Source of the DNA: Kaiparowitsia implicata GSE-PSE-MK54-09C
Lineage (GTDB): Bacteria > Cyanobacteriota > Cyanobacteriia > Elainellales > Elainellaceae
Direction: 5' to 3'
Length of the DNA stretch: 64,000 nucleotides
NCBI GenBank assembly: GCA_019359435.1
Contig: JAHHHI010000066.1
Coordinates: forward strand, 1 to 64,000
The first letter of the stretch is position 1. Each line of letters begins with the position of its first letter. The position numbers and the translations under genes are program-made. The notes under the pieces were generated by a model. That model was not told where the DNA came from. It worked only from the letters and a program-made list of their open reading frames with translations, and searched no databases. Below are positions 52,641 through 60,771 of this stretch, in pieces.

Positions 52641-52817
52641 ATGAAACGACAGCGGATCAAGTCGTGCGATCGCTGCCAGTGCCTAGCAGATGTCTTGTAT
52701 CGGGTGCAGTGGGATGCGTCACAGCAGTGGTACTTTGTGTGCGATCGCTGCCATCTCCACATTACCGATAACAATGCTCACTACATTTACGGCGGCACCT
52801 GGAAGGCCCGCAAATGA
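52641..52817 (+). CDS. Small zinc-ribbon-like protein
   Basis: The 58-residue basic protein has two CxxC pairs, SCDRCQC and VCDRCH, spaced by about 25 residues around a hydrophobic strand pattern (VLYRVQWDASQQWYF). This is a likely zinc ribbon. The Arg-rich start (MKRQRIKS) and Trp-Lys end suggest nucleic-acid contact. The Cys codons lie next to HIP1 sites (GCGATCGCTGCCA twice). Similar small proteins occur in cyanobacteria; no function is known. Confidence 0.7.
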   Translation: MKRQRIKSCDRCQCLADVLYRVQWDASQQWYFVCDRCHLHITDNNAHYIYGGTWKARK

Positions 52818-52870
52818 TAGTTGGTGGCGTCGCGGTGATAGAAAGCCACTGAACTTTGCGCTATGTCGCG

Positions 52871-53638
52871 TTATACCGTCGTCGTTATCGCATGGCTTAG
52901 CGTCTGCTGAGCCATGCGAGCATCGCGAGTATCGCGCTTAGCAGTGTAGAACTGTTGGGCGATCGCTCCCAGGGTATACATCAACCCCGCATTTCCGGCA
53001 ATACCAACCGCCGGGCCTACCACCGGAATCAACTCCACCATATTGAGCCCCATCTTAATCACACTCGACCCACCCATCGCCAGGCCCCAAATCGCCAGCA
53101 CCTCACCCCGTCGCGTTGGGTCAGTTGGCTCAAAGCCATACAGTGCGGCAATGTGATACACCATTTCCGCTTGCAGCGCGCTCAACGCGGCCACCTCAAT
53201 CCCCAGCATCGCCAGAGCAATAGGAGGAGCCACATTAGCAACCAAGCCTAGGCCAGCGGCCTTGGTCGCCGTCTCCGCAATCACCCGCTGCGCTAACTGC
53301 TCCGCCGTATCAGCAGGATGCTTCTGCATCAGCGCCGTCACCTCCTGATGCACCGTCTCTACATCAACCTGTCCTACAGCAGCCATCACCCATTTCACCC
53401 CTGGCAACTTCGTCGCTAGTTTCACCAGCGAATTTTCTGCTATGGGAGTCACAATGTTCCCTACGGTTTCGGTGCTGCGCTCAACCCACTCAAGCGCAAC
53501 TGGCGCCACACTATTACCCACCGCAGATGCAGCCCCTCCCGCCATGCGAGTCGCTGTATTTGCAACCCCGAAGGCAACTTCTAACATTTGCTGTGGCAAT
53601 GAAAATAGAGAATTTGATTGAGTCATCTTAGGCAGCAT
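52871..53638 (-). CDS. EcsC-like helical protein
   Basis: The 255-residue protein is Ala/Val-rich. VIAETATKAAGLGLVANVAPPIALAMLGIEVAALSALQAEMVYHIAALYGF, with the following DPTRRGEVLAIWGLAMGGSSVIKMGLNMVELIPVVGPAVG, resembles the EcsC family or the related DUF697-type membrane-associated domain. Several moderately hydrophobic helices could insert in a membrane. The start may be ATG 53638 or 53626. The function is unknown; it is not beside an ABC transporter, unlike Bacillus ecsC. Confidence 0.65.
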   Translation of the reverse strand: MLPKMTQSNSLFSLPQQMLEVAFGVANTATRMAGGAASAVGNSVAPVALEWVERSTETVGNIVTPIAENSLVKLATKLPGVKWVMAAVGQVDVETVHQEVTALMQKHPADTAEQLAQRVIAETATKAAGLGLVANVAPPIALAMLGIEVAALSALQAEMVYHIAALYGFEPTDPTRRGEVLAIWGLAMGGSSVIKMGLNMVELIPVVGPAVGIAGNAGLMYTLGAIAQQFYTAKRDTRDARMAQQTLSHAITTTV

Positions 53639-54313
53639 AAACGTGGGAACAATTACAGCCTATCGCAGGACTTTAGGCAGCTCATCAGCCCTGAGTTACA
53701 AATGCCAACGCGCACAAACCCTTCTCTGTGGGGAACTTAGGCGGATTGCGTAGAAACTGAGGCAAGTGGACATGGCAGGCAGGCCCAAACAGGTGAGGGG
53801 TTTGAGTAGTGTGGGCAAATGCCCAAAACCGTGGTGCCTGCGACGCGGGAGACATCACGGTTTTGCGTTGTTTTAGCCCCGCAATACACGGCTGAAATAA
53901 TGCTGTCAAACTCATGTTTACCTCAAAGCCACTACCCAGTGCGTCGAAAGATATTTCACGGAAGGAAACTCTTTGCGGGAGATGACTTAAGAAACTCGCG
54001 AGAAAACAATGTACTCGCTGATTAGGTACTCGCTGATTAGGTTTTCTCCCTTTGGGGCTTTGGGAGACGTTGCACGTTGGCAAAACCAAACGACGGCGCT
54101 TAATCCTCGACAGTCCTTGGTTACATCATTGCCCCGCAGAGGCCTAACAGAAGGCTAAAGCCTAAATGTGTTGCTTTTGTAAAGCTTTGTTACTCACCGC
54201 ATAATCCCCTACGGTTGCTCCCGATAGCTCTTCAGAGGATGGAGCAGCCCCAAACACCGCGCTCCTCCTCCAATCACCAAGTTTTAACTAGCCTGACACA
54301 GGAGTAACACACA
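53639..54313. other. Intergenic region upstream of the RTX gene
   Basis: About 675 bases. A minus-strand frame (53685-54089) lacks any family and is not called. A 15-base unit GTACTCGCTGATTAG is repeated twice in tandem at 54011-54040, enclosed by GAGAAAAC (54000) and GTTTTCTC (54041), so the duplication forms the loop of a hairpin. The remainder should hold the RTX promoter. Confidence 0.45.
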
Positions 54314-55510
54314 ATGGCCTCTAAGAACTTCAGCCTTATTCCCTTGTTGCCCGTCAACATCTATGGAACTCCCGGCAACGACACTCTCAAAGGCAATTTC
54401 CTCAGTAATGTGATGTATGGTTACAACGGCAACGACACCATCTATGGCTATGGCGGCAACGACACCATTCATGCGGGTGGAGACAACGACCTAGTCTTTG
54501 GTGGCGACGGCAATGACTCGATTGATGGATGGACAGGCAACGACACTCTATATGGCGGAGCTGATAATGATACGCTCCTCGGTTTTAGCGGCGACGATGT
54601 GCTGTGGGGCGGCAGTGGCGACGATGTGCTCTACGGCGAAGCGGATAACGACAAACTCTACGGGGGGTCTGGCAATGACTCGCTCTACGGGGGGTCTGGT
54701 AAAGACACCATGTATGGCGGACTAGGCAACGACAAGATGTATGGCGGCAGCGATGATGACCTAATGTATGGGGATTCTGGCAACGACACCATGTATGGAG
54801 ATGCCGGTCACGACACTATGTATGGGGATTCTGGCAACGACAAGATGTATGGCGGACTGGGCAACGACAAAATGTATGGTGGCCTGGGCGATGACACCAT
54901 CTACGGTGAAGACGGCAACGACTACATCAATGGTGGCGATGGCAACGATGTCCTCTGGGGCGGTGCCGGCAACGACACGCTGGATGGATGGGTTGGTGAT
55001 GATGCAGTGTATGGCGGTTCAGGAGATGACTTGATCTATGGCTGGTCAGGCAACGATACGCTCTCTGGTAGCACGGGCAAAGATACCCTATATGGGGAAA
55101 CAGGTAATGACGTGCTGTACGGTGGCTCAGACGACGACAAGCTCTACGGTGGCACTGGCAACGACACCCTCTACGGTGGCTCTGGCAATGACGTGGTTCA
55201 GGGCTTTGGTTCTGGCACGTCAGAATATGACGAGATGTGGGGTGGTACAGGGGCTGATACCTTCGTGCTAGGCAGCAGCTTCTCAACCTTCTACACTGGG
55301 CTAGGCTATGCCACGATTAAGGACTTTAGCTTTCAAGAGAAAGACAAGATCCAAGTTCAAGGCAACATTAGCGACTACAACGTGAACTTTATCGCGGTGA
55401 CAGGTGGATTCAACGCTAACATCACCAAGAATGGAGACTTGATTGCGGTAGTTGAGGGCCTTAGCAGCCAGTCGGCTCTGATTCCATCGCTGGACTTTGT
55501 AGTGGCCTAG
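54314..55510 (+). CDS. RTX-type calcium-binding repeat protein
   Basis: The 398-residue protein consists from residue 18 to about 300 of nonapeptide-type RTX repeats (GGxGNDxLYG), more than 25 in number, many almost identical (YGGLGNDKMYGG). These bind calcium in a parallel beta-roll. The last 90 residues (ADTFVLGSSFSTFYTGLGYATIKDFSFQEKDKIQV..) form the usual C-terminal cap and type I secretion signal region. No enzyme domain is present, so it may be a surface or S-layer-like component. AGGAG lies 9 bases before ATG 54314. No TolC/HlyB/HlyD genes are nearby. Confidence 0.93.
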   Translation: MASKNFSLIPLLPVNIYGTPGNDTLKGNFLSNVMYGYNGNDTIYGYGGNDTIHAGGDNDLVFGGDGNDSIDGWTGNDTLYGGADNDTLLGFSGDDVLWGGSGDDVLYGEADNDKLYGGSGNDSLYGGSGKDTMYGGLGNDKMYGGSDDDLMYGDSGNDTMYGDAGHDTMYGDSGNDKMYGGLGNDKMYGGLGDDTIYGEDGNDYINGGDGNDVLWGGAGNDTLDGWVGDDAVYGGSGDDLIYGWSGNDTLSGSTGKDTLYGETGNDVLYGGSDDDKLYGGTGNDTLYGGSGNDVVQGFGSGTSEYDEMWGGTGADTFVLGSSFSTFYTGLGYATIKDFSFQEKDKIQVQGNISDYNVNFIAVTGGFNANITKNGDLIAVVEGLSSQSALIPSLDFVVA

Positions 55511-55572
55511 TTAAACTAGCGCAGCAGCTGTATTAATCTGTCAGACCTGAGTTTGCAGTAGCTACAAAACAG

Positions 55573-55621
55573 CCAGAAGCCAAACGGGCGTGCAGTGACT
55601 GCACGCCCGTTTGGCTTCTGG
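55573..55621. terminator. 49-bp near-perfect palindrome after the RTX gene
   Basis: 24 bases from 55573 (CCAGAAGCCAAACGGGCGTG...) pair without mismatch with 55598-55621 around one G. This very strong hairpin probably terminates or stabilises the RTX transcript; it lacks a T tract. Confidence 0.7.
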
Positions 55622-55624
55622 TAT

Positions 55625-55807
55625 ATGGCCACCTTAAAGAATCCGAATAGTTTGATTGGATCAATTGCGCAGGGCAAGAGTTCATCAGACCAGTCTGCCC
55701 CGACTCACAGGGTTAGCGCTGTATCTTCAGCTCAACATACCAGTCCGCTCAGCCATCTGCCCCATCAACGCATCTATCATTGCTGGTGGGAGATTGCTAA
55801 ATCTTGA
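55625..55807 (+). CDS. Possible short protein, 60 residues
   Basis: An ATG frame directly after the palindrome encodes a Ser/Gln/His-rich sequence (MATLKNPNSLIGSIAQGKSSSDQS, ending HCWWEIAKS). There is no clear ribosome site and no family. It may be non-coding. Confidence 0.25.
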   Translation: MATLKNPNSLIGSIAQGKSSSDQSAPTHRVSAVSSAQHTSPLSHLPHQRIYHCWWEIAKS

Positions 55808-55906
55808 ATCGCGCTGTGGTGGGATGGCTTGAGGCCAATTTCAAGTCCACTCATGTCCAAGTTCACTTATTTAAGCGCAAAAAACTAGCGCAAAAAAATG
55901 GTGTGC

Positions 55907-56143
55907 TTATTCTGCTGCGTTTGAAATGACTTCCAGCTCATCTGGCCGCAAATGAGCCTTAAACTTTTTAGAAAATTTAACCACAACGGGGAAGTTGGCG
56001 CTGATGGGCTGCTCACGCCAGACATCGGCAAAACTGATCACATCTCCCTCCTGCCCTTTGATGTCAAACGCTTCATTGCGGTGCTCAGGGTGGTGATACA
56101 CAATGACGGATTCTGTGACACGGACGCGATCGCCAACGTTCAT
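55907..56143 (-). CDS. ftrV: Ferredoxin-thioredoxin reductase variable chain
   Basis: This small beta-barrel subunit forms the heterodimer with the catalytic FtrC and links photosynthetic electron flow to thioredoxins. The sequence fits the family closely: MNVGDRVRVTESVIVYHHPEHRNEAFDIKGQEGDV, then ISANFPVVVKFSKKFKAHLRPDELEVI. ATG 56143 gives 78 residues, the normal size; the frame to 56194 adds 17 residues without similarity. ftrC is not in the window. Confidence 0.95.
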   Translation of the reverse strand: MNVGDRVRVTESVIVYHHPEHRNEAFDIKGQEGDVISFADVWREQPISANFPVVVKFSKKFKAHLRPDELEVISNAAE

Positions 56144-56249
56144 AAACTGCTGCTGTGCTAGAGAAATCAAGGGCTTTGAAAAATTTGTGTTCAAAGATAC
56201 GCACCCTACATCTTGACACAGGATGATCCCTTCTCAAAGGGGCGGGCTG

Positions 56250-58139
56250 CTATTCTGCCGACTCGGTAGACTCAGGGACAGGCTGCGGCGTTGAGGGAGT
56301 CGGGTTGAGCCGCTGCCACACTAGCCACCCGGCCAGCCCTACCATGGCCATTCCAGCCAGCACCCCTGCCGCGATTAGCAGCGGCAGCGATACGCCCTGC
56401 CGCCGCCGCCGCCGAGACCCCGTTGGGGCTGCCACTGGCTCGGGCGGGTCGCCATAGAGCAGCACCCGTGCTGATTCGGACAGATCTGGCATGCTGATGT
56501 CAGTTGTGCTGGACTCTGGATCGATAAACTGGGCGCGATCGCTCACCCGGCATTCCAGCAATACAACAGAGGTATTGTCGTGGCGGTTGTGCTGGTTGGC
56601 CAGTTCCACCCATGTTTTGGCACAGCCTTCTAGCGTCAGCTTGCCTTTAGCAAAGGCGCGCATCACGTCTGGCCAGTGCTGACTCACCCGGTCGTTGTCA
56701 CTGAGCCCGTCAGAGCAGAGCATCAGCACCCCGTCCTCTTCTACCACGAACCGCTGAATGGTGGGATAGATGGCGTCGGCATTGCGGGTGCCGAGGGCTT
56801 GCACCAGCGCGCCACCATCTTTGCGGCGGAGGGCGTCGCGATAGAGGCTGCGCCCCAGCCGCACCTCTCGCCCGGCTAGGTCATCATCGACGGTCAGCAA
56901 TTGGCAGTAGTCGGGGGTCAGCCAGTAGGCGCGGCTGTCGCCGAGGTGGAGCAGATAGAGCTCGTGGGCGTTGGCATTGCCGCGGGCGGTGGCAATTTTT
57001 TGAGGAAGCTGCAGCGCCATCACGAGCGTGGTGCCCATGCGATCGCGCGCTTCTCGACCTTGCGTATCATTTTGGCTAGCGATGGTGTTGTTCACAATAC
57101 GCAGGATAGATTCCAACTGCTGCGTCACGATATCGGGCGTTAGCAGCGCAGTTTCTTCCATCACATCGGCCAGCATGGTGCGGATTTGGAGCTGCATCGA
57201 GCGCACCGCCATTTGGCTAGCGACCTCGCCCCCGGCATGTCCCCCCACGCCGTCGCACACCATTACCAAATAGGGCAACACTGCCGCATCGGTGGCGGTT
57301 GGCGCATGCCCTGGCTGGGGAAAGCAGGCATCTTCGTTTAAGGGCTGATGCGGGCCGGGCGAGGTGGCAGCGGCCACCTTGAGCCGCAGCGGCAGTTGGG
57401 CCGCTTGGTCGAGCAACAGCTGATTCAGCCGGGTGGCGATCGCTCGCAGTTTGGCTGGGGTATCGTCTCCCTCTTTCATAAATCGGCAGAGATCGCGTAC
57501 GGGGTCTGCAATGGCGGGCTGCAGAGATGGCAGCCAGCTCTGCCACAGCGTCGCCAACTCACTCACCGGCGGCACCCCCTCTTCAGCTTGAAAATCGCCA
57601 TAGAGCGATCGCACCCACACCCGCCACCCCTCAACCCGCAAGTTCTCGTCTACCAACACGCTAGAGGCCACACCTGCCTCCAGCAGCGGCACCCACAGTT
57701 CCAGCAATTGCCACAGCCAATAGACTTGACGCACCGCAGGAGCGCCCCGCAGCGAAGCCGACAAACTCGGCAGCGGCGAACCCGATCGATCAATGGGCGC
57801 ATTTTCTAACAACAAGACGGCTGTAGAATCGGCAATGCAAAAGCCGTAGATGGTCGGCACATGCAGCCGATAAGGAAACAGCTTGAGATAGGGCAGCACG
57901 GAGGGCGGCAGCTCGGGTGGTGCTTCGGGTGGCTTGGCGGGGCGCATATCGAGCCAGATGTGGGGTGCCATCACATGATAGCGATCGCCCACCTGAGTCC
58001 CCACTGCAAAGGCTTCGGCCCCATCCCCAATGGCCCAGAGGTGGCGGCGTTCTAGCAGCGTCCCGCAATCCGCACAGACTGATGCATCGAGGGGATTGTC
58101 CTCCGACAAACAATTGGGGTTAACGCATTGCAGGAACAT
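56250..58139 (-). CDS. PP2C-type protein phosphatase with N-terminal zinc ribbon and C-terminal anchor
   Basis: The protein has 629 residues. CVNPNC..CADC (residues 5-25) is a zinc ribbon. Residues 45-250 contain a weak protein-kinase-like pattern (YRLHVPTIYGFC, VLVDENLRVEGWRVWVRSLYG) without catalytic residues. The PP2C domain (about 255-540) holds the metal motifs VCDGVGGHAGGEVAS (296), LHLGDSRAYW (400), LMLCSDGLSDN (477) and RHDNTSVVLLE (521). A basic stretch and one membrane helix (SLPLLIAAGVLAGMAMVGLAGWLVW) end the protein. It should dephosphorylate Ser/Thr proteins at the membrane. A pseudokinase reading of the middle is inference. Confidence 0.9.
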   Translation of the reverse strand: MFLQCVNPNCLSEDNPLDASVCADCGTLLERRHLWAIGDGAEAFAVGTQVGDRYHVMAPHIWLDMRPAKPPEAPPELPPSVLPYLKLFPYRLHVPTIYGFCIADSTAVLLLENAPIDRSGSPLPSLSASLRGAPAVRQVYWLWQLLELWVPLLEAGVASSVLVDENLRVEGWRVWVRSLYGDFQAEEGVPPVSELATLWQSWLPSLQPAIADPVRDLCRFMKEGDDTPAKLRAIATRLNQLLLDQAAQLPLRLKVAAATSPGPHQPLNEDACFPQPGHAPTATDAAVLPYLVMVCDGVGGHAGGEVASQMAVRSMQLQIRTMLADVMEETALLTPDIVTQQLESILRIVNNTIASQNDTQGREARDRMGTTLVMALQLPQKIATARGNANAHELYLLHLGDSRAYWLTPDYCQLLTVDDDLAGREVRLGRSLYRDALRRKDGGALVQALGTRNADAIYPTIQRFVVEEDGVLMLCSDGLSDNDRVSQHWPDVMRAFAKGKLTLEGCAKTWVELANQHNRHDNTSVVLLECRVSDRAQFIDPESSTTDISMPDLSESARVLLYGDPPEPVAAPTGSRRRRRQGVSLPLLIAAGVLAGMAMVGLAGWLVWQRLNPTPSTPQPVPESTESAE

Positions 58140-58792
58140 CAGCGCATTGATCCACTTCTAAACCACACGGTCTAAACCACCTAAATCACACTATCCATAG
58201 CGTAAAGCAAAGGCACACGTCGATTGTTCATCTTAATATAGCTGTCGCTGCTCAGTTTGGAGCATGGGCTGAAACGTTTTTATAGGTGCGTTCCCTCTAC
58301 TCACAAACCAGCGCTGATGAATGGGATTGACACAGTTGGATACTGGAGTCGTTTTAGACAAGAATGAGAGGTGGAGTAAAGATTACGCCCTTGCTCCATA
58401 TCCATGCTCCAAACACCATTATCAATATTGGAATGGCTGGGGGTGTCTGATAGCAAAGCCTGCGTCCCAGCACTAGCTAGTCATCACGGATTAGCAGATC
58501 TCACTGAGCTAAAAAAACTTAGCCCCAAAAAATAAGACTCAATGGGCAACCTTACAAACGCAATGCGATCGCAAAAATGAAACAGCACCTTAATTTTTCT
58601 GATCTCGTGGGATGACTAAGCTAGATTGGAGCTGTGTGGGTGAGCCATTGCATCATTACGCGCTGTCTTTAATGCTGGTTTTAAACCTGCTGTTCTAGCG
58701 GTTTCTATTCGCGTTTTATTCGCTCTCGGTAGTTCCTTATCAAGTCTGGTTAGGTGCTACCCCCGTCATAACCCCTTTACCCTTGGCGTCGC
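58140..58792. other. Intergenic region between divergent PP2C and nfeD
   Basis: About 650 bases, A/T-richer, with no supportable gene. It has no clear repeat; the promoters of both neighbours must lie here. Confidence 0.4.
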
Positions 58793-59230
58793 ATGGCCGT
58801 GAGTCACTCTGCTATTTGGCTAATTGTTGGTATCGTCTTTTGCGTCATGGAGTTCGTCTTGCCCACCGCCTTTTTAGAGGTGGCGCTGGGGCTGAGTGCC
58901 TTCATTGTGGCGGCGGCAGCGCTGGTGATTCCCAGTTTTGGGGTGCAGGTGGCGCTGTGGATGCTGCTGTCGCTTATCCTGACGCTGCTGGTGCGGCGGC
59001 TGATGCCCAAACGCACCCCGCGTGCGATCGCCGAATCGAGTGAGGCAGAAACGCTCACCGAGATTTTGCCTGGACAAACAGGACGGGTGATTTACGAAGG
59101 TGGCTCTTGGCAGGCTCGCTCAGAGCTAGATGTGGCGATCGCCCCGAATCAGCGGGTTTACGTGGTAGAACGACGCGGCACTACCCTGATTGTGGTGCCT
59201 GAGCACTATCTAGATAGCCTGGATAGATAG
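58793..59230 (+). CDS. NfeD-like membrane protein
   Basis: The 145-residue protein has three closely spaced membrane helices (AIWLIVGIVFCVMEFVL, ALGLSAFIVAAAALVI, VALWMLLSLILTLLV), followed by a C-terminal OB-fold (LPGQTGRVIYEGGSWQARSELDVAIAPNQRVYVVERRGTTLIV). This is the short NfeD form, which lacks the serine protease domain. NfeD proteins pair with stomatin/SPFH proteins in membrane microdomains. The stomatin gene follows 250 bases downstream on the same strand. Confidence 0.9.
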   Translation: MAVSHSAIWLIVGIVFCVMEFVLPTAFLEVALGLSAFIVAAAALVIPSFGVQVALWMLLSLILTLLVRRLMPKRTPRAIAESSEAETLTEILPGQTGRVIYEGGSWQARSELDVAIAPNQRVYVVERRGTTLIVVPEHYLDSLDR

Positions 59231-59479
59231 TTCAGATCGCTAGATAGATAAACGGATCATCACATCAGCCTGTCAGGCATTTTAGATGACACCCTCATGA
59301 GAATGAGCTGACGGATGACTCAGTCAGACATGGATTGAAATTAAATGTCTATCGAAATTAAATTTCTGCTGGGGTAACGTTTGGTTACGCAGCTGGGCAT
59401 TCTGCTGATATTCCGTTGAAGTGTGTTTCAGAAAAGTCCATTAGTTCACTATTCCTCTGCAATTCGGAGACAACAGGTT

Positions 59480-60439
59480 ATGGAAGGCTTTTTTGCGCTA
59501 GTACTGGCCGCGTTAGGCGTTACAGGTCTTAGCAGCAGCGTCAAAATTGTAAATCAAGGTAACGAAGTGCTGGTGGAGCGCTTAGGGCGATACAACAAAA
59601 AGCTAGGCCCCGGCTTTAACCTGATGGTGCCCTTCGTCGATCGGATAGCCTACCGCGAAACCATTCGAGAAAAAGTTTTGGATGTGCCGCCGCAGCCCTC
59701 CATCACGAAAGACAACGTAGCGATTTCTGTAGATGCGGTGGTCTACTGGCGCATTGTAGACATGGAAAAAGCCTATTACCGGGTTCAAGATCTGCACGCT
59801 GCGATGGTCAACTTAGTGCTGACCCAAATTCGCTCGGAGATGGGCAAGCTCGAATTGGATGAAACCTTTACCGCTCGCCAGCAAGTCAACGAAATTTTGC
59901 TGCGAGAGCTCGACATTGCCACTGACCCTTGGGGCGTCAAGGTGACGCGGGTAGAGTTGCGCGACATTACGCCGTCTAAAGCGGTGCAAGAGTCGATGGA
60001 AATGCAAATGACGGCAGAGCGTCGCAAGCGAGCTGCCATTCTAAACTCAGAAGGCGAGCGAGAGTCGGCTGTGAACTCGGCCCGAGGCAAGGCCGATGCG
60101 CAACTGCTTGCAGCCGAAGCCGACCAAAAGGCGGTGGTGCTTGCGGCCGAAGCCCAGCAAAAGGCCATTGTGATGCGAGCCCAGGCGGAGCGCCAGAGCC
60201 AAGTGCTGAAGGCGCAGGCCACGGCAGAGGCGATTCAGGTCGTTGTCAAAGCCATGCAAAATGACCCCAACGCGCTCGCCGCGAGCCAACTCTTGCTGGC
60301 CATGGGCTATATCGATATGGGGAATACGATTGGCACGAGCGAGAGCAGCAAGGTCATGTTTATGGATCCCAAGAGCATTCCAGCGGCGATTCAGGGCATG
60401 ATGTCGATGGTGGATGACGGAAAGCGCACCCTGTCTTAG
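59480..60439 (+). CDS. Stomatin-like SPFH (slipin) protein
   Basis: The 319-residue protein has an N-terminal hydrophobic segment ([17 protein letters not shown]) and then the SPFH/PHB domain: [72 protein letters not shown] long Ala/Glu/Lys/Gln coiled coil ([25 protein letters not shown]) and a short C-terminal tail follow. ATG 59480 gives the standard start; an extension to 59423 is not conserved. It likely oligomerises in the membrane and partners with the NfeD protein encoded upstream. Confidence 0.94.
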   Translation: MEGFFALVLAALGVTGLSSSVKIVNQGNEVLVERLGRYNKKLGPGFNLMVPFVDRIAYRETIREKVLDVPPQPSITKDNVAISVDAVVYWRIVDMEKAYYRVQDLHAAMVNLVLTQIRSEMGKLELDETFTARQQVNEILLRELDIATDPWGVKVTRVELRDITPSKAVQESMEMQMTAERRKRAAILNSEGERESAVNSARGKADAQLLAAEADQKAVVLAAEAQQKAIVMRAQAERQSQVLKAQATAEAIQVVVKAMQNDPNALAASQLLLAMGYIDMGNTIGTSESSKVMFMDPKSIPAAIQGMMSMVDDGKRTLS

Positions 60440-60771
60440 ACTCATCTCGGATGCCCTTCGGAGATCCGCCTCGGACTCAATGCGCGGTTTAAAGTTCGGA
60501 TGCGAAACTAGTTGCGGTGGGGCTTTGAGAGCTGCATCGCAATCTTTTTTGGCCGGTTTTCTTGCAGGGGCTTTAAAGCTCTGTCTCGAGAAGAATGTCC
60601 CTGCATGGGGCGAATAGCCGTTTGCTCCGACGGTTTTAAGGCTGGTTGACAGGGGATTTTCTTGGTTAGGAAGCACTGGAGTGTTGGGCGATCGCCCTAA
60701 TGCTGCATCGGTGCATGAATACGATATCCTTTGGGGGACAGACGTTTTGGATATTTGGATATAAGGACGCT
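60440..60771. other. Intergenic region between stomatin and porin genes
   Basis: About 330 bases without a gene. One HIP1 site is at 60689. No clear terminator or promoter was found. Confidence 0.35.

Noticed and set aside
53685-54089. Minus-strand frame of 134 codons upstream of the RTX gene
   Set aside because: No similarity; it crosses the tandem duplication and hairpin.
54400-55200. Regular DNA repeats suggestive of a CRISPR-like array
   Set aside because: They are coding repeats of the RTX protein with a 27-base periodicity and no unique spacers.
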